The notes: generated from the letters alone by a model not told the origin. A DNA stretch of 47,077 bases from Desulfofundulus thermosubterraneus DSM 16057 (GCF_900142025.1 NZ_FQZM01000029.1:1-47077), one strand, 5' to 3'. Counted from the stretch's first letter, positions 15,967 to 24,348 are shown. A program made the numbers and translations.

Positions 15967-16196
15967 GAACCGTACTGGCGAGGGTACGGTCCTTTCCGGA
16001 GCTTACGACTTGCGAAGCGCGGTAACAGCACCCGGTGAACCCAGCACCCACTCGGATACTAGCTCTTCCCAAAACCGGATGTTTCAGATTAAAACTGAAA
16101 CACCGGGGCAGCGTCATATTTGGGTGAGTGCTGGGGCCAACCGGGTTCGTTGAACATTTGCTGTATTAACAGAGGCCTGCCCGCCTCTTGTTTTTT
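15967..16196 (+). ncRNA. candidate structured RNA ending in an intrinsic terminator
   Basis: Three nested or consecutive helices occur in this 230-base non-coding stretch. ACCGTAC/GTACGGT forms a hairpin near 15969-15990. CCCAGCACCCACTC (16040-16053) pairs with GGGTGAGTGCTGGG (16122-16135) with one mismatch. Inside it lies an 11- to 12-bp hairpin (16075-16087 with 16095-16106). A terminator follows at 16171-16196. No T tract supports the minus orientation, so I read it on the plus strand, as a small RNA or a structured 3' end of the rhomboid transcript. It does not match a riboswitch core that I know. Confidence 0.4.
16171..16196 (+). terminator. intrinsic terminator, plus strand
   Basis: AGAGGC (16171-16176) and GCCTCT (16183-16188) form a 6-bp stem with a 6-base loop, followed by TG and six T. 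It overlaps the last codon of the convergent cell wall hydrolase gene. Confidence 0.7.
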
Positions 16197-16737
16197 ACCG
16201 GGCAAAAACGTGGTTGCCGATTTGCGTGATTATCGGCCGGGACCAGACCCAGGTGCTGCGGGCCTTGGCCGGGTTCCAGTAGTAAAGAGCCCCGCCGGTG
16301 GGATCGTGACCACTGGCTGCTTCCCTGGCCGCGGCGATGGATTCCTGGGTGAGGGGCCGCAAATACTGGCCGTTGGTTACGGCCTCAAAGGCATCGGGTT
16401 GATAAATCACCCCCCGGATGGTGTGGGGGAAATCCCCGCTCCGGGTGCGGTTCAGGATCACAGCCCCAACTGCTACCTTGCCGATATATGGTTCGTCTGC
16501 AGCTTCACCCTCAATCACCCGGGCCATGAGGATCAGGTCGTCCCGGCTGATGCTGGATCCGCGGGATACCTGAACATCAGCCACCATCATTTTGCTCGCC
16601 CTTGAATTTCCCGCTAGCCCCAGGGCGGCATCCCCGTTGCCCGGCAATACCGCTAGGGCAAAGATCAATACCACCATGACCGCGGAAGTTGCCATGACAG
16701 CTGCTTTGTTTTCTTTAAACCAAAGAAAAAAAGCCAT
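16195..16737 (-). CDS. SleB/CwlJ-like cell wall hydrolase with N-terminal membrane segment
   Basis: 180 residues. An N-terminal hydrophobic stretch (AAVMATSAVMVVLIFALAV) precedes the Hydrolase_2 domain. That domain has LMARVIEGEAADEPYIGKVA with the catalytic Glu, GAVILNRTRS, GVIYQPDAFEAVTNGQY and a closing GNHVFAR. Family members cut spore cortex peptidoglycan during germination or vegetative wall. This one lacks the N-terminal peptidoglycan-binding domain of true SleB, so it is closer to CwlJ plus an anchor. Start chosen at ATG 16737 because AAAGGAGTGG lies just upstream; the longer frame has no RBS. Confidence 0.85.
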   Translation of the reverse strand: MAFFLWFKENKAAVMATSAVMVVLIFALAVLPGNGDAALGLAGNSRASKMMVADVQVSRGSSISRDDLILMARVIEGEAADEPYIGKVAVGAVILNRTRSGDFPHTIRGVIYQPDAFEAVTNGQYLRPLTQESIAAAREAASGHDPTGGALYYWNPAKARSTWVWSRPIITQIGNHVFAR

Positions 16738-16883
16738 GGTTTCCACTCCTTTCGTCGTTTCCCCCAGGCTAGTGGCAAGTATAACGTAAGTTGATTGAAC
16801 AATCAACCGTAAATTTTTCCCGGGCACATGGCTAAAATTGCAAACCATACTTTAGACCGGTCGGGGTATAGTGTCACCCCCGC

Positions 16884-17870
16884 TCAGGGCAATGACCAAG
16901 GGATATAAAACAGCGCCCCCAGAACGGTTGTGGCCGGCAGGGTGAAAACCCAGGCTAAAAGAATTCTGGCCACTGTGGACCAGGATACGGCCTTTGCTCC
17001 CCGGGTGAGGCCCACTCCGGTGATGGAAGAGGAAATGACATGGGTGGTGCTGACGGGTAATCCCAACAGGGTGGCCGTGAAAATCACCAGGGCCGAGCCC
17101 ATATCCGCGGCAAAACCTGCGGGCGGGTCAAGATGAGTGATGCCCCTGCCCACCGTACGGATGATCCGCCAGCCGCCGCAGGACGTTCCCAGCGCCAGGG
17201 CCAGGGCCGAAAGGATCTTGACCCACAAGGGAACCACAAAGCTTTGCTGGTATCCGGTCAGGATCAAGGCCAGGGTAATTACCCCCATGGTTTTTTGCGC
17301 GTCGTTGGTGCCATGGGAAAAGGCCTGGAGGGCGGCGGTCAGGCGTTGCCAGTGTCTAAAATGACGGTTTAGACGGGAACTGGCCCGGCCCCTGGTCAGG
17401 GAAAAGACGATGGACATGACTGTAAAACCGGCGGTTACGGCCAGGAGTGGGGACAGGACCAGGGCTTGAAAAATATTGGCCAGTCCCGCCAGGTTAACTC
17501 CCATCAGGCCTGCTGCGGCCAGGGTGGCGCCGGTTAAGGCACCCACCAGGGCGTGGGAAGAACTGCTGGGCAACCCGCCAAACCAGGTAAAGAGGTTCCA
17601 AACAATGGCCGCCAGCAGGGCGGCCAAAATGGTTTTGGGATTATTGAAAAGAACGGCGGTATCAACAATGCTTTCGGCAATGGTCAGGGCTACCTCGGTA
17701 AATGTGAGTGCCCCCAGAAAGTTCATAGTGGTGGCCAGAAGGATGGCGGAGCGGGTTGTCAGGGCGCCGGTGGCCAGGGAGGTGGCTACGGCGTTGGCGG
17801 TGTCGTGGAAACCGTTAATAAAGTCAAAGGCCAGGGCCAGGCAAATAATCAGCATAAGGACTTCACACAC
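16884..17870 (-). CDS. pit: inorganic phosphate transporter, Pit family
   Basis: 328-residue transporter with about ten hydrophobic segments. The two family repeats carry the hallmark FDFINGFHDTANAVATSLATGAL near the N-terminus and SHGTNDAQKTMGVI in the middle. GLPSSSSHALVGA and GLPVSTTHVISSSI are the paired helical hairpins. It moves phosphate with a coupled cation. Pit genes in Firmicutes usually follow a DUF47/PhoU-like gene; none is present here. GTG start 17870 has no strong RBS, and an internal ATG at 17855 is an alternative. Confidence 0.92.
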   Translation of the reverse strand: MCEVLMLIICLALAFDFINGFHDTANAVATSLATGALTTRSAILLATTMNFLGALTFTEVALTIAESIVDTAVLFNNPKTILAALLAAIVWNLFTWFGGLPSSSSHALVGALTGATLAAAGLMGVNLAGLANIFQALVLSPLLAVTAGFTVMSIVFSLTRGRASSRLNRHFRHWQRLTAALQAFSHGTNDAQKTMGVITLALILTGYQQSFVVPLWVKILSALALALGTSCGGWRIIRTVGRGITHLDPPAGFAADMGSALVIFTATLLGLPVSTTHVISSSITGVGLTRGAKAVSWSTVARILLAWVFTLPATTVLGALFYIPWSLP

Positions 17871-18031
17871 TGGACTAGCCCCTTTGTATTTTTAGTAAAA
17901 GCATATTATCCAGAGCTTGGAGCAATTACCTCATTCTGCTCATCCTTTGAAATAAAAACTACCAGCGGGGTAAATACTAGGATAGGTCCTCATGTTCAGG
18001 GAAAGAAAGTCAAGGAGGGAGGATGGTGGTT

Positions 18032-18289
18032 ATGCAAAAGGATATTTGTGTGGTGGGGATTTTGGTTGATGGGCGGGCAGACAGGGCGCCGGAGGTGCAG
18101 CAGGTGCTTACCAGGCACGGTTCCAGGATTTTAAGCCGGTCGGGGATTCCGGATCCCAGCCGCAGGCGGGGGATTATCACCCTGACCATGGAGGCCGATG
18201 AAAGCGAGCGCAAGACTCTGGAGCAGGATTTGCAGCAAATCGAAGGGGTAGTGGTAAAATCGGTTGCCCTGGGACCGGCGTTAACGTAA
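18032..18289 (+). CDS. TM1266-like putative iron-only hydrogenase system regulator
   Basis: 85-residue ACT-like protein (ICVVGILVDGRADRAPEVQQVL, then HGSRILSRSGIPDPSRRRGI and a closing GVVVKSVAL). This small family often sits next to the HydEFG maturases of [FeFe]-hydrogenase and is presumed regulatory, with a ligand-binding ferredoxin-like fold. No hydrogenase gene is in the window. AAGGAGGGAGG at 18012-18022 is better spaced for ATG 18032 than for ATG 18023. Ends at the shared terminator. Confidence 0.75.
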   Translation: MQKDICVVGILVDGRADRAPEVQQVLTRHGSRILSRSGIPDPSRRRGIITLTMEADESERKTLEQDLQQIEGVVVKSVALGPALT

Positions 18290-18301
18290 GTTTCTAAATA
18301 A

Positions 18302-18330
18302 AAAATCCCGGTTAAGCATGCCGGGATTTT
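18302..18330. terminator. bidirectional terminator between convergent genes
   Basis: AAAATCCCGG (18302-18311) and CCGGGATTTT (18321-18330) form a perfect 10-bp stem with flanking A and T runs on both sides, so it can stop transcription from the TM1266-like gene and from the minus-strand dynamin cluster. Confidence 0.85.
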
Positions 18331-18340
18331 TGGCATAGCT

Positions 18341-19075
18341 CTAAACTCCTGCTATGAGCATGTTCTGCCGTACCTGTTCTTCCGCGTACTTGAAAAATTC
18401 CTCCAGGTCCGCTTCCACGATATGCCGGGCCGTGGCAATAAGCCGAGCTGTCCGCTCGATGTCGATGTGGATGCGGTGTTTGTAAAACATTTGCACATCA
18501 TACTTGGTTGCCAGAGTGCGGGGGGTAACCCTGGCAATTTCAATGTAGTGGGGAAAGTTGTGGATGCGCTGGTAGAGCCGGCGGGGCTCCACTCCGTATA
18601 GCGGGGCCACTTGTCGGCTGATTTTGTCGATCAGGACGGCATTGCTAAAGGCGGCGGCCAGGGCCCGGCCGTAAAAGCCACCCTCGCCGGTGATGAGTTC
18701 AATACCCATCTCCACGATGTTATGGCTTTTCCACCAGCCCATGGCCGGAGGCAGGTTGCATGCCCGGATGGTCTCCTCTACTATAGGGCGGCCCTTTTCA
18801 AAGCAGTAACCCCGTTCGTAGTGAAGGTATTTTTCGTCCCCGTAGTAATCCAGGCCCTCCGGGGTTACCCCGTGGGTCAGTACCCCCCGGGCAAAATCCC
18901 TCAGCTGGGGGTCGTCCTCCAGGGTGGCCAGCAACTCTTTCCCCCGTCCATGACTTTCTTCGCGGCCGGGGGCCAGGGCGGCAATCATATCGGGGAAAAT
19001 GCTGCCTAAAACCAGAGCATCGGAAAGTTCCCCGCAGACTCTTTCCGCGAAGTAAACGTGGGTTTGAGGATACAA
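18341..19075 (-). CDS. possible zinc-dependent phospholipase C-like protein, last gene of the dynamin cluster
   Basis: 244 residues. It begins YPQTHVYFAERVCGEL and continues with LVLGSIFPDMIAA, GVLTHGVTPEGLDYYG and KSHNIVEMGIELI. The spacing of H6, the Asp in FPDM, the His in THGV and the His in SHNIVEMGIEL resembles the metal ligands of the zinc-dependent phospholipase C/S1-P1 nuclease fold. I cannot exclude another HD-like helical hydrolase. No signal peptide is seen. It is the distal gene of the minus-strand run that includes the dynamin-like GTPase, 87 bases after the coiled-coil gene, and ends at a strong terminator. A lipid-acting enzyme beside a membrane-remodelling GTPase would make sense, but this is inference. 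Confidence 0.5.
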   Translation of the reverse strand: MYPQTHVYFAERVCGELSDALVLGSIFPDMIAALAPGREESHGRGKELLATLEDDPQLRDFARGVLTHGVTPEGLDYYGDEKYLHYERGYCFEKGRPIVEETIRACNLPPAMGWWKSHNIVEMGIELITGEGGFYGRALAAAFSNAVLIDKISRQVAPLYGVEPRRLYQRIHNFPHYIEIARVTPRTLATKYDVQMFYKHRIHIDIERTARLIATARHIVEADLEEFFKYAEEQVRQNMLIAGV

Positions 19076-19162
19076 CTTGAATACCCCCGCCGGGCAGATT
19101 GGATTGCTGGATATTCTTCTATTTCTGTATTTCGTTTTCCTACCGGAAAGGCAAATTTTCGT

Positions 19163-19462
19163 CTACCACCCTCTGAGGAACAAAAAACTGGCTCCGGCCA
19201 GGAGCAGGGCGAGGGCAATGGCCAGTCCCCGGATTTGCTTTTCTGCCTGGGAAAGTTCCTGTTCCAGGCGGGTGACGCGTTTTTCCAGTTCCTCCATGGC
19301 CGAGCGCCACTCCTGGTATCTATCGTGCAGGGCGGCGTTCAAACTGGTTACCTGCCCGTTGAGCTCCTTAAACCGCCTTTCGGCGGGGGTGACGATCCGC
19401 TGGCGGATGGTTTGGGCCAGGGAGTCCACCACCTCTTTTTCCTTGCCCTGTGCGGCGGCCAT
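19163..19462 (-). CDS. coiled-coil protein with C-terminal membrane anchor (dynamin cluster)
   Basis: 99 residues. A helical region (VVDSLAQTIRQRIVTPAERRF), a coiled coil (EELEKRVTRLEQELSQAEKQ) and a hydrophobic C-terminal segment (LAIALALLLAGASFLFL) indicate a tail-anchored protein. Start chosen at ATG 19462, preceded by AAGGAGGG; the longer frame to 19495 would overlap the upstream gene. Four bases separate it from the 88-residue gene. No family recognised. It could be the membrane recruiter for the cluster's soluble components. Confidence 0.7.
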   Translation of the reverse strand: MAAAQGKEKEVVDSLAQTIRQRIVTPAERRFKELNGQVTSLNAALHDRYQEWRSAMEELEKRVTRLEQELSQAEKQIRGLAIALALLLAGASFLFLRGW

Positions 19463-19466
19463 GGTG

Positions 19467-19733
19467 TTAACCCTCCTTTGCCTGCTGAATGGCATCCCGC
19501 AGGGCAGTGAGTGTAACCAGGGGGGTTTCCGTAACCCGGTTTTCCAGCTGGTTGATTAATTCCCGGGTTTCCCGGTAAAAAGCAGTTTGCTGTTCCTGCA
19601 GTTCACCTATGGCACGGGACAGCTGGTTTATCTCCTGGACGAAAGATTGCAGTAATTTTTCCCGCAGGGCCATCAGGATTTCTTTCATCAACGCCTGAAT
19701 CGCTTCATCCTGGGCCGTTTGCCTGACGGACAT
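19467..19733 (-). CDS. small helical protein of unknown function (dynamin cluster)
   Basis: 88 residues, almost wholly predicted alpha-helical: EAIQALMKEILMALREKLLQ, then QLSRAIGELQEQQTAFYRET and LINQLENRV. It is rich in Gln, Glu and Leu heptads with no membrane segment and no cysteines. A GGAGGGA-type RBS lies just upstream of the ATG at 19733. It is wedged between two other helical genes with gaps of 4 and 12 bases, so the three are probably co-translated. Likely an oligomerisation or adaptor partner; no homology recognised. Confidence 0.65.
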   Translation of the reverse strand: MSVRQTAQDEAIQALMKEILMALREKLLQSFVQEINQLSRAIGELQEQQTAFYRETRELINQLENRVTETPLVTLTALRDAIQQAKEG

Positions 19734-19745
19734 GAAAATCCCTCC

Positions 19746-19940
19746 CTAAATTTGATGAATGGCCCCTTTGAGCAGGGTTAGGAAGCGGGTTATTTCCTGG
19801 TGGGAATTCTGGCGGACGATAGTTGCCACTTCTTTTTCCAAATCCGACAGCAAGTTTTGTTTGATTTCATTTCCGGTTTGATTGCTTACCTCGCGGATAA
19901 TGCGCTTTAACCTTTCCTCAAGGATGCGGGCATTTTCCAT
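19746..19940 (-). CDS. short helical protein overlapping the dynamin gene
   Basis: 64 residues: ENARILEERLKRIIREVSNQ, then IKQNLLSDLEKEVATIVRQN and FLTLLKGAIHQI. The ATG at 19940 is preceded by GGGAGG (spacing about 9) and the gene overlaps the end of the dynamin gene by 34 bases, which suggests translational coupling. The frame also stays open upstream to 20117 inside the dynamin gene, but that part has no coding character. Amphipathic helices with no anchor; function unknown. Confidence 0.6.
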   Translation of the reverse strand: MENARILEERLKRIIREVSNQTGNEIKQNLLSDLEKEVATIVRQNSHQEITRFLTLLKGAIHQI

Positions 19941-22201
19941 AAGCGATAACCTCCCGGTTGCTTGAGTATCTGCCGGATTTCCTCCAGCTCCCGGCAATAT
20001 TTCTCCAGCACCCGCCCGGTTGGGGATGATTCGTAACCCTCCATGGTTAGCAGCTCCTTTATTTGCTCGATGCGGCGCAGGAGTACTTTCTCGCCCCGTT
20101 GGGTGAGGATAAACCACTCCAGGCGGCGCAGAAACTGGTTAAAGGCGAAGTTGTGTTTATCCCTTAGAGCATCCAGGGCGGAAATGAAATGGATTTCCAG
20201 GGGCGCTGGCGGGGCCAGTTCCCGCCGCAGGAACGCCGCCATCCGCTCTTTTTCATTTCGGTTTAAGGTATCAGCAAAATTAATCACGCAAAAACAGTTC
20301 TCCCGAAGTTTTTCCGGGAAGGCCGTATGCCGGAGAAAATCCCGGTGGGCGGGGGAAAGCATATGCCGGCCGTTAAAAAAGACCAGGTGCACGTCACTTT
20401 TGTTCAGCCATCCTGCTACAGTTTTTGCGTAGCGGGTGTGCACCGAGTCTATTCCCGGAGTATCTATAAAGGTGGCCAGTTTGAACATTTCAGCGGGATG
20501 GTAGATGTCAATTCCGTCCACAAGCATGGCCTCTTCGGGGGTGACGGTCAAGTGTTTAAATTCCGCCAGTTCGCCAGGATCCGCCAGGCGAAAGGTTTTC
20601 TCCCGGGCGTGATAAAAGGAAAGGCGAACTGCCGTTACCGCCCGGATGGCCCGTTTTGCCGGTATGGAACGGGTAATGGCCGGAATGTGGCTGTTAATGC
20701 CCGCCGGGAAGGTCCGCGGGCGGAAAAGGTTTTGGGTTTGGGCCAGGAGTGTTGATAACTCTGCTATGTTCACCCTCAGAAATTTACCGCCGGTGTAGAC
20801 CTCAATTTCCCTGAGATTTTTCAGGAATTGGGGGTTGTTCAGCCAGCGGTTCAGGGTGACCAGCTCTTCCCGGCATAAGAAAACTTCCCCGTCCCTTTCA
20901 TCCAGAAGGAAGAGGGTTGCCTGCAAGGGGTAGTGGGCTACGGCCAGCTTTTCCGGCCCGTGGTTTAACCGGACAAGGGAGGAAGTGGTGGATTTATCCT
21001 GGGCCGGCAGCAGGACTTCCTGCATCAGGGCATTGAGAAAAGTGCTTTTCCCCGAGGAAAAGGGTCCCCAGAGGGTGATAAAGAAGCGGTCGTTGGCCAT
21101 GCTTTTGGCCAGTTCCCTCAGGTGTTCCCTGGTGGGAAGCGACTGTAGAGCCGGGTCTTTTAGTAAACGCTGCAGTAAATTGAGCAGGCGCTCCTTAATC
21201 AATGAAAAATTGACTGCCTGCCACGTTTCCCTTCTCACAGCGGGGGGTAACGGTGCCGGGAGCACTTTTTGATTATACGCGGCCAGTCTTTCCCGGCTCT
21301 CCGAGCGCATTTGCTGCAATATCGCGGATAGTTGTCCGGTTTCCAGTGCGGTTCGGGCGCGTTCGTGAATATCCCAGAACATGTTGAGAAACAGCCCGTC
21401 TTCCTTGATGGAAAGCGTCCTGGCCAGCTGGCGGGGAATATGCTTGTCTTCTTCTTTGAACAACTTTTCAAGTTCCTTTAATGCCAAAGAGGCCAGCTCT
21501 GCCTCCATAAACAGCCGCAGGTTTTCGACGCTTTCTTTATTTTTAGTGTTCAGGTAGTTGACCGGTACCTCCCCGCCGAAAATTTCCCCTACAGCAGTCC
21601 GGGCAGCAACAAGAGCACTACCGTCCGGATGGCCGCAGTTGCTGTTGACCCAGAAGGAAATACGATTAAAGCTGTGGAGGAACGGGCTCCCCTTCAAGCG
21701 ATACAGGAAATAACGATCCTGTTCGTCAGGGCCCCGCTGATGGAACAGGTAGAGGATAAAATCTGCCGCGGGAACGATTTTTTCAAGCAACCGGTTCTGG
21801 TTGGCGGTATCCAGCCCCGGGGTATCAATTAAGGTGCACTTTTTTAGCCAGGGGTTGGGCAGGGTGATTTCAACCCGGTTGACGCGGATGTTTTTTTGAC
21901 GCAGCAGGGAGAACAGTGCTTGCCCCGATTGGCTGTGTTTAAACCTGCCGTCTGCGTACACGGAAAAAGTTTCACCGTAAGAAAAAAAGAGAGGACAGGG
22001 GGTGGCCGGCAGGATGTCCACCGGTGAAATTTCTTCCTGCAGAAGAGCGTTGATCAGAGTAGATTTTCCCGCGTTACATGCTCCAACGACAGCCAGTGTA
22101 GGTACCGGGCGGTGCAGAAGGTACCTTTCCCGCAATTCATGGATGTGATTGAGAAGAAGGGGCATTTGCCGCCGGTGTTCCGCAAAAAGTATCCTCGTCA
22201 T
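19907..22201 (-). CDS. two-headed dynamin-like GTPase
   Basis: 764 residues containing two dynamin-type GTPase modules. The first P-loop is GACNAGKST (residues 40-48) with DTPGLD near 127. The second is GPFSSGKST near 380 with switch-like SSLVRLN and DTPGID near 583. Between and after them are long helical stretches that would form the bundle and stalk. No transmembrane segment is visible. Bacterial dynamins such as B. subtilis DynA also carry two heads but are about 1,190 residues; this one is much more compact, with short stalks. Family members bind and fuse or protect membranes using GTP. The surrounding small helical and anchored proteins are probably its partners. Confidence 0.85.
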   Translation of the reverse strand: MTRILFAEHRRQMPLLLNHIHELRERYLLHRPVPTLAVVGACNAGKSTLINALLQEEISPVDILPATPCPLFFSYGETFSVYADGRFKHSQSGQALFSLLRQKNIRVNRVEITLPNPWLKKCTLIDTPGLDTANQNRLLEKIVPAADFILYLFHQRGPDEQDRYFLYRLKGSPFLHSFNRISFWVNSNCGHPDGSALVAARTAVGEIFGGEVPVNYLNTKNKESVENLRLFMEAELASLALKELEKLFKEEDKHIPRQLARTLSIKEDGLFLNMFWDIHERARTALETGQLSAILQQMRSESRERLAAYNQKVLPAPLPPAVRRETWQAVNFSLIKERLLNLLQRLLKDPALQSLPTREHLRELAKSMANDRFFITLWGPFSSGKSTFLNALMQEVLLPAQDKSTTSSLVRLNHGPEKLAVAHYPLQATLFLLDERDGEVFLCREELVTLNRWLNNPQFLKNLREIEVYTGGKFLRVNIAELSTLLAQTQNLFRPRTFPAGINSHIPAITRSIPAKRAIRAVTAVRLSFYHAREKTFRLADPGELAEFKHLTVTPEEAMLVDGIDIYHPAEMFKLATFIDTPGIDSVHTRYAKTVAGWLNKSDVHLVFFNGRHMLSPAHRDFLRHTAFPEKLRENCFCVINFADTLNRNEKERMAAFLRRELAPPAPLEIHFISALDALRDKHNFAFNQFLRRLEWFILTQRGEKVLLRRIEQIKELLTMEGYESSPTGRVLEKYCRELEEIRQILKQPGGYRLWKMPASLRKG

Positions 22202-22328
22202 TTTAAAACACGCTCCCCGAAAGGTCCGGCCAGTTTTCGTCCGGCCGGGGAATACCGTCCACCTGCCTATTTGCTATATATTAGCATTGGGGGACAAATA
22301 TGACATTCGGGAAGGTGCGGGTAACTAA

Positions 22329-22673
22329 TCAACCAGCAGTGGAACTACCGCTTTGTAGATTGCTGGAGTCCATTTTATGCAAAACCTCGAGGACATGTTT
22401 TGCCCGGCGGTCATGCTGTTGTATCCTGGTAAAGAACTCGATTAAAAAGCGCCGCACCTTTTCATCCCTGGCAACGGGGGGGTGACGCAGGTGCCGGATG
22501 AGTAGAATCATGGACTTTAAATGCTCCACCAGAGCCCGATCGGGATCGCCGGTTAGCTCCATGCAACGGATTTTCTGCGCGCAGGCCTGGCTTATTTCCG
22601 GCACCGTTTTTTCTTGCAGGTTTTGTAAAAAAGCGAGCAAATTAAGTACATCTGGGCTCATGTCGTTCATCAT
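22329..22673 (-). CDS. small helical protein of unknown function upstream of the dynamin gene
   Basis: 114 residues from ATG 22673, which follows AAGGAG at 22680-22685 with six bases between. Mostly helical (LNLLAFLQNLQEKTVPEISQ, HLKSMILLIRHLRH and RFLIEFFTRIQQHDRRAKHV), with two cysteines (AQKIRC, QACA) and a polar tail. No family recognised. It sits 127 bases ahead of the dynamin gene and 87 after the DUF155-like gene on the same strand. It may bundle with the GTPase. Confidence 0.6.
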   Translation of the reverse strand: MMNDMSPDVLNLLAFLQNLQEKTVPEISQACAQKIRCMELTGDPDRALVEHLKSMILLIRHLRHPPVARDEKVRRFLIEFFTRIQQHDRRAKHVLEVLHKMDSSNLQSGSSTAG

Positions 22674-22760
22674 CAACACTCCTTTGTGTACGTTTTCCTG
22701 TTCTTAGGCTGGTATTTCAGATTATTTTCGGTAAAAAGTTTACGGCCCTCCAAAGTAAAG

Positions 22761-23843
22761 CTAGTGGATAAGGGAAGGAAGGGTAAGAAAGATTTCCAGC
22801 AGAAAGAGCAGCACGATGGCCAGTTCCAGCAGAACGGACTGCTGATTCACCAGCCGGTTGCTGAGCATGGTATAATTTTGCATTATTACCGAGAGTTTGC
22901 GTTGGATGCTTTCCACCCAGGCCCTGGTACGGAAAACGGATAAAGCGGCCCCGTACACCCGGGCATAGAAAACGTCTTCCGTTACTTTAAGGGAGTTTTG
23001 AATCCTTTCCAGGATTTCATTTATGTCAACGACCAGTTCCATTAAACGGTTCATAATGTGCCGGTAGTGTCCCAGGCGCCGCAACTGGGTAACCCTTTCG
23101 GCTTCTTCAATGTCATCGTACATTTTGCCCATTTCTTCACTGAGCAGGTTGTCGTAGTAGCGGAGTTCCAGCAGTTGTGTCAGGGCAAACTCCAGCAAGT
23201 CGGGGATGTCATGGCTGCCGGCTGCGTCGTATACCAGAGCTGAGGCCCAGGTAATGATGGTAAGATCATCCGGGCCATAGGAAAAGGAGTGCTGCAAGGT
23301 TTCCCTGCGTACCTGGGGGCTTACCGGTTCCGGTTCGGCCAGTAACAGAGGTACGGGATCCCACTCCTGGTTCCATTCCTGGAAGAAAAACAAAATATAA
23401 TCTTCCTCGGCTCCCTTTAGTCCCGGGTGAATCATGGCTATACCCAGGCTTTTTATTACTTCTTCGAGCTTGTTCTGGAAAATCCCTTCTGTTATCCCTT
23501 CCATTTCCTCGTTTTCACATAAATACAGGGCCAGATCTCTGATCTCCTGATAACTGAATCCCATAGGAAGCAAAATGTGCATGCTCAGGCTGATTACGCC
23601 CAGGTCGTAAATCTTTCCGGTGAAACGAATGCGGAAATCCCGCTGGCCCAACTTGATCCATTCTTCCCCCAGTTCCACGGTTACGGGAGGATTGGGGATA
23701 TGTATGGATTTCAGCCGCGCCCGGGAAAGGCGCAGCCTGGAAGTGGGTTTGGTATGGGCCAGCGTTTGTTCCACGATGTCCAGCTTGATTTCCTCCGCCA
23801 CGTCGTACAAACGATAAAGCCATATAGAATTGGGCATCTCCAT
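22761..23843 (-). CDS. RMD1/DUF155-like protein with C-terminal membrane anchor, first gene of the dynamin cluster
   Basis: 360 residues. The opening WLYRLYDVAEEIKLDIVEQ and the C-terminal arrangement resemble the RMD1/RMND1 (DUF155) family, known from yeast and mitochondria: a helical region with SLKVTEDVFYARVYGAAL and RAWVESIQRKLSVI, then a hydrophobic end LLELAIVLLFLLEIFLTL. I call the similarity tentative because the middle (residues 90-230) is divergent. The anchor means the bulk faces the cytoplasm. It opens the minus-strand run that leads to the dynamin-like GTPase; AAAGGG precedes the ATG. Confidence 0.6.
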   Translation of the reverse strand: MEMPNSIWLYRLYDVAEEIKLDIVEQTLAHTKPTSRLRLSRARLKSIHIPNPPVTVELGEEWIKLGQRDFRIRFTGKIYDLGVISLSMHILLPMGFSYQEIRDLALYLCENEEMEGITEGIFQNKLEEVIKSLGIAMIHPGLKGAEEDYILFFFQEWNQEWDPVPLLLAEPEPVSPQVRRETLQHSFSYGPDDLTIITWASALVYDAAGSHDIPDLLEFALTQLLELRYYDNLLSEEMGKMYDDIEEAERVTQLRRLGHYRHIMNRLMELVVDINEILERIQNSLKVTEDVFYARVYGAALSVFRTRAWVESIQRKLSVIMQNYTMLSNRLVNQQSVLLELAIVLLFLLEIFLTLPSLIH

Positions 23844-23918
23844 TCAACCCTTTCCGGTAAGATTCCGGGCGGGTTTCCCCCGCACCCGTGGCCGCGAGCT
23901 GTAAAAATTATTATACCC

Positions 23919-23948
23919 TTGACAGAAGAGCTTTGTAAGTCGTATAAT
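23919..23948 (+). promoter_or_regulatory. sigma-A promoter of the first tRNA-Leu gene
   Basis: TTGACA (23919-23924), 18-bp spacer and perfect TATAAT (23943-23948), 12 bases ahead of the tRNA 5' end. Confidence 0.85.
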
Positions 23949-23960
23949 AAAAAATGCGAT

Positions 23961-24043
23961 GTCGGAGTGGCGGAACTGGCAGACGCGCACGTTTGAGGGG
24001 CGTGTGGGAAACCGTGCGGGTTCGAGTCCCGCCTCCGACACCA
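23961..24043 (+). tRNA. tRNA-Leu (anticodon GAG)
   Basis: Class II tRNA with a long variable arm. Acceptor arm GTCGGAG pairs with CTCCGAC (24033-24039), then discriminator A and an encoded CCA. The D-arm sequence GGCGGAACTGGCAGACGC is the bacterial Leu type. The anticodon loop TTGAGGG gives GAG, which reads CUC/CUU. T-arm GGGTTCGAGTCCC is canonical. Confidence 0.93.
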
Positions 24044-24061
24044 CAAATTTGCCGGGAACCG

Positions 24062-24100
24062 GGCTTCTGTGAGGTTCGCGACACAGGGGCCTTTTGTTTT
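24062..24100 (+). terminator. terminator after tRNA-Leu(GAG)
   Basis: GGCTTCTGTG (24062-24071) pairs with CACAGGGGCC (24082-24091) with two G-U pairs, then TTTTGTTTT. The 250 bases that follow, up to the next gene, show nothing I recognise. Confidence 0.75.
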
Positions 24101-24348
24101 GCAGGTGTGTCGTGGGCAATTTAGTCCACGATTTCTTTTCTGCTGTGGTATTGCTCCGGTTTGTGTGTATTTTAAGCGTGGTGGCCGGGGTTTGTGAACA
24201 GTTCGCCTAAGTATTTGGTATATTTTCTGAGGTTGTGAAAAACTCGCCAGGCTAAACAGTCCATTGGCGGAAAAATTATTTTCCGCCTTGCCGGACCTTT
24301 GTAAAATTAAATTAATCCCGCTGAGGTGATCCGAAAGGGGTGGTTGAA

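Noticed and set aside
23844-24119. Minus-strand frame across the first tRNA-Leu (SEAGLEPARFPTRPS type)
   Set aside because: Common spurious ORF antisense to a tRNA gene; no RBS.
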